From JBCCXZ01 sp965228005 (GTDB lineage: Bacteria > Planctomycetota > Planctomycetia > Pirellulales > Lacipirellulaceae): 64,000 nucleotides of DNA. Made by a program: the position numbers and the translations under genes. Below, piece by piece: positions 25,463-33,774 of this stretch. How positions within the stretch are numbered: position 1 is the first letter of the stretch; the number at the start of each line of letters is the position of its first letter. The stretch covers positions 682,001 to 746,000 of the forward strand of contig CBDDGV010000003.1 in assembly GCA_965228005.1 (NCBI GenBank), given 5' to 3'. The notes beneath the pieces are model-generated. The model saw only the letters and a list, made by a program, of their open reading frames with translations, searched no databases and had not been told where the DNA came from.

Positions 25463-27180
25463 GCCCGGCTCCACTCGGTTCCGCCGGCGCGGTCTTCCAG
25501 CGTGACGCCGATCTCGGCCAGCCTGTCGCGGATCGCGTCCGCCGTGGCGAAGTCCTTGTTCTTCCGGCTCGACTGACGCAGCTCGATCAGCATCTGCATC
25601 ACGCCGTCGAGCACGCCGTCCTCGCCGCCGGTCCACTCGGTGCCGCCGGCCCGGTCTTCGAGCGCCACGCCGAGCGGGCCGAGCCCGTCGCGGATCGCGT
25701 CGGCCGTCGCGAAGTTCTTCGTCGACCGCGCGTCGGCACGCAGGGCGATCACCACCTGCATCACCTGGTCGAGCAGCTCGTCGCCGCCCGACTCGGCGGG
25801 CGCCTCGGTGAAGATGCCCAGCACCGACGACAGCTCCCGCAGAACGCCGAACAACGCGTCCAACTCGGCGAGCTTCGCCGCGTCCTCGGCGCCGGCGCCT
25901 TCCAGGTCTGCGTCGTCGCAGAACTTGTTGATCACCTTCGCCAGCTCGAACAGCTCCGCGATCGCCCCGCCGGTGTTGAAGTCGTCGTCCATCGCCGCCA
26001 GGAATTTCTCATGGCAGGCCTTGGCCGCCGCCGGCACATCGCCTTCGAGGCGATCCGGCAACGCGTAGAAGTCTCTGCCCGAGATCCGCGTGTACCGCTT
26101 GAACAGCCGGTGGAAGCTGTCGAGCCCCGTGCCGGCCTCTTCGATCGCTGGCTCGTTGAACAGCACCGTGCTCCGGTAGTGCGTCCGCAGGAGGAAGAAC
26201 CGGATCCGCTCGCCGCCCTGCCGGGCGATCAGCTCCGCCAGCCCGCCGGCGCCCTTGGAGCGGCTCATCTTCCCGCTGGCCTGCTCCTCGGCCGAGCCGC
26301 CCTCGCGTTCGCCGCGGCCGCCGACCTTGCCCGCCGCGCTCGACGCACGCAAGAGGCCGTTGTGTGCCCAGTAGGTCACCATCGGTTTAGCGTGGCAGCA
26401 CTCGCTCTGGGCGATCTCGTTCTCGTGGTGCGGGAACACCAGGTCGAGCCCGCCGCCGTGGATGTCAAACGTCTCGCCGAGCAGCTTCCGGCTCATCGCC
26501 GAGCACTCGATGTGCCACCCCGGCCGGCCGTTGCCCCAGGGGCTCTCCCACGAAGGCTCGCCCGGCTTGGCCGACTTCCACAGCGCGAAGTCCGCCGCGT
26601 TCCGCTTCAGGTCGGCCGTCCCGCCGCCCTCGCCCTGCATCGCCTCGATGCTGCGGTTGGAGAGCTTGCCGTACTCGCGGTCCTTCGCGACGTCGAAGTA
26701 GACGTCGCCCTCCGACTCGTACGCGAACCCCTGCTCGACGAGCGACTCGATCAACGCGACGATCTCGTCCATGCAGTCGGTCGCCCGCGGGAAGTGGTCG
26801 ATCTGGTCCACCCCCAACGCCGCCAGGTTCTCGTTGTAATCGGCGATGTTCTCCTCGGCGACGTCCAGCATCGAGATGCCGCGCTCGTTCGCCTTGTTGA
26901 TCAGCTTGTCGTCGACGTCGGTGATGTTCACCACCCACGTCACGTCGTACCCGCGGTAAACGAGGTACCGCTTGATGCAGTCGAAGATCACCGGGCCGAC
27001 CATGTGGCCGATGTGCGCCTTGTCGTACACGGTGGGGCCGCACAGGTAGATGCCCACCTTGCCCGGCTCGACGGTCCGGAGGGGCTCCTTCTGCTTGCTC
27101 AGCGTGTTGTAAACCCGCAGGGTGGGGTGCGGCTCGGAGAGCTGCACCTTCTGACGATCGCTCGTGGCGCTGGTCGACAT
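25459..27180 (-). CDS. cysS: Cysteinyl-tRNA synthetase with duplicated C-terminal segment
   Basis: 573 residues, about 100 more than usual. Cytoplasmic class I synthetase that attaches cysteine to tRNA-Cys. Seen: zinc and substrate region YLCGPTVYD (Cys47), HIGH at 56-59, HIECSAMSRKLLG, FPHHENEIAQSECC, and the KMSRSKG loop near 303. The unusual part is the end: residues 467-520 and 521-573 are two copies of the same segment, each with LLDQVMQ or VLDGVMQ, FATADAIRD, and a closing LEDRAGGTEW. This segment is normally single at the C-terminus of CysRS. Upstream is ispF (38 bases); downstream is a membrane protein overlapping by four bases. Confidence 0.97.
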   Translation of the reverse strand: MSTSATSDRQKVQLSEPHPTLRVYNTLSKQKEPLRTVEPGKVGIYLCGPTVYDKAHIGHMVGPVIFDCIKRYLVYRGYDVTWVVNITDVDDKLINKANERGISMLDVAEENIADYNENLAALGVDQIDHFPRATDCMDEIVALIESLVEQGFAYESEGDVYFDVAKDREYGKLSNRSIEAMQGEGGGTADLKRNAADFALWKSAKPGEPSWESPWGNGRPGWHIECSAMSRKLLGETFDIHGGGLDLVFPHHENEIAQSECCHAKPMVTYWAHNGLLRASSAAGKVGGRGEREGGSAEEQASGKMSRSKGAGGLAELIARQGGERIRFFLLRTHYRSTVLFNEPAIEEAGTGLDSFHRLFKRYTRISGRDFYALPDRLEGDVPAAAKACHEKFLAAMDDDFNTGGAIAELFELAKVINKFCDDADLEGAGAEDAAKLAELDALFGVLRELSSVLGIFTEAPAESGGDELLDQVMQVVIALRADARSTKNFATADAIRDGLGPLGVALEDRAGGTEWTGGEDGVLDGVMQMLIELRQSSRKNKDFATADAIRDRLAEIGVTLEDRAGGTEWSRA

Positions 27181-27218
27181 GGTCTTGTTGGTCCGTCTCG
27201 TCCTTGCTTAGTCCTAAA

Positions 27219-27710
27219 TCACTCGTTCTCTTCCAGAAGCACAACGCAGCGGGCTTCGATGCTCTCGCCGCGTCCCACCGGGCCGACGCCCTCGCCGGTC
27301 TTCGCCTTCAGGTTCACTTGGCCCGGCTCGGCTTCGATCAACCCGGCCATAGCCTGGATAATGGAGTCCTTGTGCGGCCCGATCTTCGGACGCTCCGCCG
27401 ACACCACGCAGTCGAGGTTCACCAGCCGGTAGCCCGCCCCGCGGACCACCTTGTAGGCCTCCTGCAGCATCTCGCCCGAGTCGCGGCCCCGGTTGGCCTC
27501 GTCGGTGTTGGGGAACAGCTGGCCGATGTCCAGGTTGACGCCCGCCGCGCCCAGCAGCGCGTCGGTCACCGCGTGCAGCAGCACGTCCGCGTCGCTGTGG
27601 CCCAGCAGGTGCAGGTCGCACTCGATCGTTACCCCGCCGAGCCGCAACGGGCCGCCCTCAGCGGTCCGGTGCGAGTCCTCTCCCAGGCCGATCCGCAAAC
27701 CGCTGCGCAT
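27219..27710 (-). CDS. ispF: 2-C-methyl-D-erythritol 2,4-cyclodiphosphate synthase
   Basis: 163 residues. The family motifs are present: GLGEDSHR (metal ligands Asp12 and His14), LLGHSDADVLLHAVTDALLGAAG, DIGQLFPNTD and the C-terminal KAKTGEGVGPVGRGE. The enzyme forms the cyclic diphosphate in the MEP route to isoprenoids. It is the first gene of an ispF-cysS-membrane protein unit; ispF and cysS neighbour each other in several bacteria. Confidence 0.96.
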   Translation of the reverse strand: MRSGLRIGLGEDSHRTAEGGPLRLGGVTIECDLHLLGHSDADVLLHAVTDALLGAAGVNLDIGQLFPNTDEANRGRDSGEMLQEAYKVVRGAGYRLVNLDCVVSAERPKIGPHKDSIIQAMAGLIEAEPGQVNLKAKTGEGVGPVGRGESIEARCVVLLEENE

Positions 27711-27837
27711 GCATCACCGCCGAGGAAGTAACCAACCCAGAAGGGCCTCCGAGTCCGCTCAGACCGCCCATTTCCACAACGCGGGAATTATAGTGCCGCC
27801 CCAAACGGCCGACAACGCGAGTCGCTCCTCGAATGGT

Positions 27838-28070
27838 GAGTCGATTGAGTCAAGGAGATAGGGGGATGTTGGGGATGAAGGGGGATGGGCTTCGTTGTTA
27901 GTCGTCCGTTGCTTAGACCGCAAATCCGTTGGCAAGTCTGCCGATTGACCGAAAGGGGATTGTGAGAAAGTGATCGGCCTCGGAGAGGCCTCCTACAAAT
28001 CCTCCTAACCTCCTTCCTTCATCCCCATTCATCTCCCATATCCCCTCATCTCCTTCGCTTCAATCGACTC
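27838..28070. repeat. Long imperfect inverted repeat between ispF and a membrane protein gene
   Basis: Left arm 27838-27888 (GAGTCGATTGAGTCAAGGAG then GATAGGGGGATG) and right arm 28012-28070 (ends CTTCAATCGACTC) are inverse copies with small gaps. A family B repeat lies inside at 27973-27997. The right arm reaches the stop codon of the 28069 gene. Confidence 0.7.
27973..27997 (+). repeat. Repeat family B, copy 2
   Basis: ATCGGCCTCGGAGAGGCCTC and five more bases, reverse complement of the copy at 24252-24276 with one change. Confidence 0.8.
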
Positions 28071-28917
28071 AACCAGCAGCCAAGTCGATCAGCACCCGGC
28101 ACGCCTCTTCCGCGGGCTGCGAGAGCTTCACCTCGATCTGCGCCCCGTGCGGGTACGCCGTGACTCTGCCGATGCGCGCCTCGGGGAAGTCCAGCGGGTC
28201 CGCCTCCACTCCGGGGGGCCGCGGCAGCGGCGGGCAGAACGCCACGAACGCGGTTGCGCTCCGCTGCTCGGCGGCGAACTCCACGCCCACCGTGGCGTAC
28301 ACGCACTCGCGGCCGTCGGCTTCACGCACCCGGTAGAGCTGCTGCGTCACCTCGTCGTCCACCACCGCGGGTGGAACGAGCACTTCGGATTCAGCATCGA
28401 GAGCCTCCACTCCGAACGGGTGGAGCTCTTCTTCGTCAACGAGCAACTCGTAGTCTTCCCCCAAGAGCTCCTCGAGCGCCCCCGGGATGCGGTCCAAGTA
28501 GTGCTGACGCGAGAACTGATCGGCCACCAGCAGCGGCGTCCAAACCAGGCAATCAAGAATCCCCATGCCCGAGCAGCAGCAAACCGCCAGCAGCGCCAAT
28601 CCCAACGAACCGCCGTAGGCCGCCCAACGCACCGCCCAGGCGGGTTCCTCAGGATCGTCGAACGCCCGCCGCGCGAAGACGGCGACACACGCCCCCACTG
28701 CCGCGACCATCGCCGAAAGGCCGATCGGGAGGTCGGTGGTCAGCGCCCCCAGCGCGAGCCGTGCGATCAGCAGCAATCCGACCGCGTTCATCAGCACCAC
28801 CGCCGCGGCCGCTGCCCACTGAGGCAGCCGCGGCAAACCCAGCCACGCCAAACCGCCCGCCTCCTCTCGGAAGCTGTCGATGGGCAGAACTCGTTCGGTT
28901 TGAAGTGCGGCAGACAT
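28069..28917 (-). CDS. Hypothetical integral membrane protein
   Basis: 282 residues from the ATG at 28917. Three to four hydrophobic helices occupy about 34-57, 65-83 and 105-130 (LGLALLAVCCCSGMGILDCL, with three consecutive Cys), followed by a soluble domain of about 140 residues with acidic clusters (ELLVDEEELHPF) and ending VKLSQPAEEACRVLIDLAAG. No family recognised. It follows metK but is separated from it by a strong terminator, so it is probably expressed separately. Confidence 0.75.
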   Translation of the reverse strand: MSAALQTERVLPIDSFREEAGGLAWLGLPRLPQWAAAAAVVLMNAVGLLLIARLALGALTTDLPIGLSAMVAAVGACVAVFARRAFDDPEEPAWAVRWAAYGGSLGLALLAVCCCSGMGILDCLVWTPLLVADQFSRQHYLDRIPGALEELLGEDYELLVDEEELHPFGVEALDAESEVLVPPAVVDDEVTQQLYRVREADGRECVYATVGVEFAAEQRSATAFVAFCPPLPRPPGVEADPLDFPEARIGRVTAYPHGAQIEVKLSQPAEEACRVLIDLAAG

Positions 28918-28930
28918 CTGCGTGGCCCAC

Positions 28931-28972
28931 AAAAAAAGGGGAGCCGGCGGCCATCGCGGCCCCCGGCTCCCC
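28931..28972 (-). terminator. Rho-independent terminator after metK
   Basis: Minus strand: stem GGGGAGCCGG/CCGGCTCCCC (28963-28972 with 28938-28947) followed by seven T (28937-28931). It lies about 150 bases after the metK stop. Confidence 0.8.
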
Positions 28973-29124
28973 GGAGCATAAGCAGTGTCTCGATTTCGGC
29001 CTACGCGGATCTGGCTGGATCGCTAGGTGGTCGGTGCCATGCCCACGCTCGCGTGGGCATGCTTGCAAGGTGAATCACATGGCCACGACAAGCGTGGCCA
29101 TGGCACCGTTAATCATCAGCCGGC

Positions 29125-30351
29125 TCAGCCAGCAGCCGCGGTCGAAGCCGCCGCCTCGGCCAGTTTCTCGGCCTTGTCGGTCTTCTCCCAGCTGAACTCG
29201 CCGTTCGCGCCCGGCTCGCGGCCGAAGTGGCCGTGGGCAGCGGTCACGCTCATTACCGGCTTCGTAAGCCCCAACTCCTTGATCAGCCCCAACGGAGTCA
29301 GGCTGAAGTGCTCGCGGATCAGGCCGATCAGCGTCTCGTCGTCTACCTTGCCCGTGCCGAACGTGTTCACGTTCACGCTCACCGGCTCGGCCACGCCGAT
29401 CGCGTAGGCGAGCTGCACCTCGACCTCGTCGGCCAGGCTGGCGGCCACCAGGTTCTTCGCCACGTAGCGGGCCATGTAGGCGGCGCTGCGGTCCACCTTC
29501 GAAGGGTCCTTGCCGCTGAAGGCGCCGCCGCCGTGACGGCCGCGGCCGCCGTAGGTGTCCACGATGATCTTCCGGCCCGTCAGGCCCGTGTCGCCGTGCG
29601 GGCCGCCGATCACGAACTTGCCCGTCGGGTTGATGTGGTAGGTGATGTCGCCCTTCACGTACTCCGCGGGCAGCACCGGCTTGATCGCCTTCTCGATGAT
29701 CTCCTGCTTCGCCGCGTCGGTGATGCTGTGGCCGTCCGGCGTCAGGATCGACTCGTCGTGCTGCGTGCTCACCACCACCGTGTCGATCCGCAGCGGCTTA
29801 TTGTCCGGCGTGTACTCCACGGTCACCTGGCTCTTGCTGTCCGGCCGCAGCCAGGGGATCTCGCCCGACTCGCGCAGCTCGGCGAGCTTCTCGACGATGC
29901 GGTGCGACAGGTGGATCGGCAGCGGCATCAGCGCGTCGGTCTCGTTGCAGGCGTAGCCGAACATCAGGCCCTGGTCGCCCGCGCCCTGCTCGCCCTCGAC
30001 GTCCGACGCCTTGTCGACGCCCTGCGCGATGTCGGCCGACTGCTCGTGGATCGCGTTGAACACGCCGCACGCGTCGTAGCTGAACCCGACGTCGCTGTGG
30101 ATGTAGCCGATCTTCTTGATCGTGTCGCGGACCACCTTCTGCACGTCCACGTAGTGCGAGGTCCGCACCTCGCCGGCCACCACCACCTGACCGGTCGTCA
30201 CCAGAGTCTCGACCGCCACGCGGGCGTTCGCCGGGTCCGGGTCGTTCGCCAGGATGTCGTCCACGATCGCGTCGGAGATCTGGTCCGAAACCTTGTCCGG
30301 GTGACCCATGCTGACCGATTCGCTGGTAAAGAGGTAATTGCCGGATGCCAC
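29125..30351 (-). CDS. metK: S-adenosylmethionine synthetase
   Basis: 408 residues. The start is the GTG at 30351, which has an AGGAG Shine-Dalgarno 6 bases upstream; the frame above it is open but is not family sequence. Motifs: FTSESVSMGHPDKVSDQIS, GAGDQGLMFGYA, HDTQH-like STQHDE, GGPHGDTGLTGRKI and the P-loop-like GGGAFSGKDPSKVDRSAAY. It makes S-adenosylmethionine from ATP and methionine. The last about 15 residues are an Ala-rich extension. Confidence 0.97.
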   Translation of the reverse strand: MASGNYLFTSESVSMGHPDKVSDQISDAIVDDILANDPDPANARVAVETLVTTGQVVVAGEVRTSHYVDVQKVVRDTIKKIGYIHSDVGFSYDACGVFNAIHEQSADIAQGVDKASDVEGEQGAGDQGLMFGYACNETDALMPLPIHLSHRIVEKLAELRESGEIPWLRPDSKSQVTVEYTPDNKPLRIDTVVVSTQHDESILTPDGHSITDAAKQEIIEKAIKPVLPAEYVKGDITYHINPTGKFVIGGPHGDTGLTGRKIIVDTYGGRGRHGGGAFSGKDPSKVDRSAAYMARYVAKNLVAASLADEVEVQLAYAIGVAEPVSVNVNTFGTGKVDDETLIGLIREHFSLTPLGLIKELGLTKPVMSVTAAHGHFGREPGANGEFSWEKTDKAEKLAEAAASTAAAG

Positions 30352-30465
30352 GGTAATCTCCTGAGTCGTTGAGTAATCGCTTATGCGAGGAATCTTGTTT
30401 TTGCGGTGTCCCGAGAGGGGCCTGCCGAGCAGGGCCTCGGATATTGGTCTAACGACGAATCCAGC

Positions 30466-30495
30466 AGTATAGGTAGCACTGAGCCCACAAGACAA
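30466..30495 (-). promoter_or_regulatory. Predicted promoter for metK
   Basis: Minus strand: TTGTCT (30490-30495), 18-base spacer, TATACT (30466-30471). The leader of about 110 bases shows no fold I recognise as a SAM riboswitch. Confidence 0.5.
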
Positions 30496-30628
30496 CGATG
30501 CGTGATAGGGCATCGCTTGATGGAATCGGGCGATCTGTATTGTTGCGAATGCAAGATTGGCTACAATAAGACATGCGTTGCTATGCCTGGCTTTAATATA
30601 GTGTACGAGTGTTCAATATTGGGTGTAA

Positions 30629-31813
30629 GTTATTGATAGTAAGCAATTTACCGACAGATCTCCAGGCTCCATCGTAGACATCGGGGAGCTTGGAGTCGCA
30701 TTCCTGCCTGATCCGCTCCCAACAGAGTTACAGATCACGCCCCAACTCTGTTGCGCGCACGAAGAAGCTCTGCTAGCTCTCGGAGAACTTCGTGCGCTCG
30801 TACCAGAACTCCCCAGACCGGAATTGGTAACTCGGCCATTCCTCGATCGGGAAGCAGTCCTGTCGAGCAAGATCGAAGGCACCAGGACAGAGGTCAGGCA
30901 GCTCTATCTGTTCGGCGCCCAAGATGCAGATGATAAGACAGGCGAAAAGGACCGTCAGACGACTGAGGAACTCCTCGACTACCAAGAAGTGCGCAACTAT
31001 CTGAATGCCCTGCACTACGGGCTTCGTCAGATACGGCGACGGTCGATTACCAATGGCCTGCTCAAGGAGATGCATCAACTCCTGATGCAACACGTCCGCG
31101 GTCAGGACAAGTCACCGGGAGAGTACCGAAAGAACCAGGCCTATATCGGGTCGCTCGACATTCAGAGGGCGAGATATGTGGCGCCCCCAGCACACCACCT
31201 CGAAGGATGTATGGATGCCCTCGAAGAGCACTTCTCGGGCTCCCCATCGGGCAACGTCCCGCGGCTTGTCACTCTGGCAATGATCCATTACCAGTTCAAG
31301 GCAATCAATCCGTTCGCAGACGGTAACGGGCGCCTCGGCCGCTTGCTGATTACGTTGATGCTCGCTCAGCTCCAGATCCTAGAAGAACCTCTCCTCTACC
31401 TCAGCGCGTACCTGGAAGAGCACAAGGGTACCTACACGGATCTTCTGTGGGAGGTTAGTCGCGACGGCTGCTGGGAGGAGTGGATCGGTTTCTTTCTGGA
31501 AGGAGTGCGTAGCCAAGCTACCGACGCGGTGCAGCGTGCGCGCTCGCTCCTGCAGTATCGCCAAGAGTGCATCGACGCACTCTGCGCAAGTGGCCGAGTT
31601 ACGGAGAAGGGCTTGCTGCTGGTAGATCGCCTATTCGAGCATCCCGCGATCACGGTGAAAGGAGCATCCGAACTGCTAGGCGTTACCTATCAGTCTGCAA
31701 ACAACTGGATCGAACGGCTCTCCTCCCGGGAAGTTGATGTGCTTCACGAAGCAACGGGGTTTTCCCGAAACAGGGTCTTCGTCGCTCACGGCATTATCGA
31801 GCGAATCCAGTAG
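30629..31813 (+). CDS. Fic family protein with altered active site
   Basis: The frame is open from just after a TAA at 30626. The translated N-terminus (GVAFLPDPLPTELQITP then LPRPELVTRPFLDREAVL) is a normal Fic_N domain, so the coding sequence must begin near 30632, yet there is no ATG, GTG or TTG before 30824; an ATT at 30632 is the nearest rare start. The inhibitory motif SSKIEG is at about 79-84 and the Fic loop is INPFADGNGRLGR, where canonical HPFxDGNGR has His: here Asn227 (AAT at 31307-31309). A winged-helix-like domain follows (TVKGASELLGVTYQSANNWIERL). Fic proteins transfer AMP to target proteins; without His this is doubtful. Lower GC than its neighbours suggests transfer. Confidence 0.88.
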   Translation, partial: VIDSKQFTDRSPGSIVDIGELGVAFLPDPLPTELQITPQLCCAHEEALLALGELRALVPELPRPELVTRPFLDREAVLSSKIEGTRTEVRQLYLFGAQDADDKTGEKDRQTTEELLDYQEVRNYLNALHYGLRQIRRRSITNGLLKEMHQLLMQHVRGQDKSPGEYRKNQAYIGSLDIQRARYVAPPAHHLEGCMDALEEHFSGSPSGNVPRLVTLAMIHYQFKAINPFADGNGRLGRLLITLMLAQLQILEEPLLYLSAYLEEHKGTYTDLLWEVSRDGCWEEWIGFFLEGVRSQATDAVQRARSLLQYRQECIDALCASGRVTEKGLLLVDRLFEHPAITVKGASELLGVTYQSANNWIERLSSREVDVLHEATGFSRNRVFVAHGIIERIQ

Positions 31814-32190
31814 GAATGGGAAGCCTGTTGGATTGCTTGAGATTTCAGTAGGAAATGGCCACTTCATCCGAGATAATGAGCCCGCCGCAACCGTGTCAGC
31901 CCGCGGATACACCCATAGCCGCCGGCCTACGGCCGTCTGGAGCCCCGCGTTTCAGAGTCGCCTGCCCAGAGCCGCCTGCATCGATGAGTACTGTCACCGA
32001 AAACTCCGCACCGCGAAACGTAAACCCCCAAACATTAAGACTGCCCAGCGTGCCGCTGGCTGCTAGCCAGCCAGTGCGAACCCTCGCCAAACATCGACAA
32101 AACGCCCGACTTTTGGCGTAACGCCGCGTGTACCTGAATCCGAGCCTAAACGACAGAACCCAAGCCCACCCCAACGAACACACACCGCCC
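31814..32190. other. Intergenic stretch with degenerate repeats
   Basis: 377 bases between the Fic gene and the small membrane ORF. It includes a hairpin CTGGCTGCTAGCCAG (about 32058-32072), distantly like repeat family A, and the 36-base repeat at 32115-32150. No gene seen. Confidence 0.45.
32115..32150 (+). repeat. 36-base dispersed repeat, copy 1
   Basis: Bases 32115-32150 (starting GGCGTAACGCCGCGTGTACC and ending CCGAGCCTAAA) match the reverse complement of 41160-41195 with two differences. Confidence 0.75.
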
Positions 32191-32307
32191 ATGGCCCGCT
32201 GGCCCCGACACGTCTGGACGACCATCTTCACGTACACGATAGTCTTCCTCGGCTTCCCGCTGCTCTGCCTGCTGGCCTACGCCTGGGTCAACGGCTGGTG
32301 GTTCTGA
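32191..32307 (+). CDS. Small single-span membrane protein (38 residues)
   Basis: Read by hand: ATG at 32191, TGA at 32305-32307. The product begins MARWPRHVWTTIF, has one hydrophobic span (YTIVFLGFPLLCLLAYAW) and ends VNGWWF. It lies 33 bases before the UDP-sugar pyrophosphorylase gene on the same strand, so the two may be cotranscribed. No Shine-Dalgarno is evident. The positive N-terminus plus a clean membrane helix argues for a real gene, but a chance ORF cannot be excluded. Confidence 0.5.
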   Translation: MARWPRHVWTTIFTYTIVFLGFPLLCLLAYAWVNGWWF

Positions 32308-32340
32308 AACGCACCGCACACCCCAAACAACCACACGCTG

Positions 32341-33762
32341 ATGAACGCAGAACCCGACCAACTCCGCGAACGCTACCGCAAGTTCGGCCAAGACCACGTC
32401 TTCGCGTTCTGGGACTCCCTCGATGAGCAAGAGCGCGAGGGCCTGCTCGCCCAGCTCGCGGCCGTCGACCTCGAGCAGCTCGACGGCCTCTTCCGCGGCG
32501 AAGCCCACGGCGAAGACTGGCACGCCCTCTCCCGCCGCGCCGAGCCGCCCGCGGCCGTCCGCCTCGCCGAACGCAAGGCCAGCGGCCCGAACACCCTCGG
32601 CATCACCGCCGAAGCGGCTATCGAAGAAGGCGTCGCCGCCCTCCGCCAAGGCAAGGTCGCCGTGCTGATCACCGCCGGCGGGCAGGGCAGCCGGCTTGGG
32701 TTCGACAAGCCCAAGGCCATGTACCCCGTCGGGCCCGTCTCCAAAGCCACCCTTGGGCAGATCCACATCGAGAAGGTCCTCGCAGCCTCCGAGCGGTACG
32801 ACGCGCCGGTCCACCTGCTGCTGATGACTAGCCCCGCCACGCACGAGGACACGCTTGAGTACCTCGAAGACAACAACCGCTTCGGCCTGCCGGCCGACCA
32901 GCTCACCGTCTTCTGCCAGGGGACGATGCCCGCGGTCGACGCCGAGACCGGAAAATTGCTGCTCGCCTCGAAAGACGCCCTCTTTCGCAGCCCCGACGGC
33001 CACGGCGGCACCCTCGCCGGCCTCGACAGCAGCGGCGCCCTCGACCGACTGCTCCAAGCCGGAGTCGAGCACCTCTTCTACCTGCAGGTCGACAACCCGC
33101 TCGTGCCGATCTGCGACCCCGAACTCATCGGCTACCACCGCCTCGCCAAGTCCGAGCTCACCTCCGTCGCCGTCGCCAAGCAGGAGCCCCAGGAGAAGCT
33201 CGGCAACTTCGCGACCATCGACGGCAAGATGCAGGTGATCGAGTACAGCGACTTCCCCGACGAGGTCGCTGAGCTCCGCGGCCCCGACGGCGGCCTCAAG
33301 TTCTGGGCCGGCAGCATCGCCGTGCACGTCTTCGACACCGCCTTCCTCGACCGCGCCCGCGGCCAGAAGGACTCGCTCCCCATCCACATCGCCCACAAGA
33401 AGGTGCCCCACATCGACTCCGCCGGCCAGGCCGTCAAACCCGATGAGCCCAACGCGCTGAAGTTCGAACGCTTCATCTTCGACCTCCTGCCGCACGCCGA
33501 GCGGCCCATCGTCGTCGAGTACCGCGAAGAGGACTGCTTCGCGCCGCTGAAGAACGCACCCGGGGCGCCCAAGGACACGGAGGAGTACGTCCAAGAGCTG
33601 ATGACCCGCCAGCACCGCGATTGGCTCGCCGCCGCCGGCGTCGAGGTCTCGGAGGCCGCAACCGTTGAGATCAGTCCCCGGTACGCGCTCGACGCCGACC
33701 AGTTATCCGAGAAGACCGAAGCCATCGGGCCGATCAACGAGTCGACCTACCTCAAACCCTAA
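32341..33762 (+). CDS. UDP-N-acetylhexosamine/UDP-glucose pyrophosphorylase family protein (UDPGP type)
   Basis: 473 residues. The nucleotide-binding signature TAGGQGSRLGFDKPKAMYPVG (split: TAGGQGSRLG, PKAMYPVG), the MTSPATHEDT segment, FCQGTMPAVD, PDGHGGTLAGL and YLQVDNPLVPICDP are those of eukaryote-type AGX/UAP1 and related bacterial enzymes that make UDP-sugars from UTP and a sugar 1-phosphate. The substrate (GlcNAc-1-P or Glc-1-P) cannot be fixed from motifs. It is followed after 12 bases by a CYTH gene. Confidence 0.92.
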   Translation: MNAEPDQLRERYRKFGQDHVFAFWDSLDEQEREGLLAQLAAVDLEQLDGLFRGEAHGEDWHALSRRAEPPAAVRLAERKASGPNTLGITAEAAIEEGVAALRQGKVAVLITAGGQGSRLGFDKPKAMYPVGPVSKATLGQIHIEKVLAASERYDAPVHLLLMTSPATHEDTLEYLEDNNRFGLPADQLTVFCQGTMPAVDAETGKLLLASKDALFRSPDGHGGTLAGLDSSGALDRLLQAGVEHLFYLQVDNPLVPICDPELIGYHRLAKSELTSVAVAKQEPQEKLGNFATIDGKMQVIEYSDFPDEVAELRGPDGGLKFWAGSIAVHVFDTAFLDRARGQKDSLPIHIAHKKVPHIDSAGQAVKPDEPNALKFERFIFDLLPHAERPIVVEYREEDCFAPLKNAPGAPKDTEEYVQELMTRQHRDWLAAAGVEVSEAATVEISPRYALDADQLSEKTEAIGPINESTYLKP

Positions 33763-33774
33763 CCCCGCTCGCCC

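Noticed and set aside
30352..30465. SAM riboswitch in the metK leader
   Set aside because: No conserved SAM-I/II core or kink-turn could be seen in about 110 bases.
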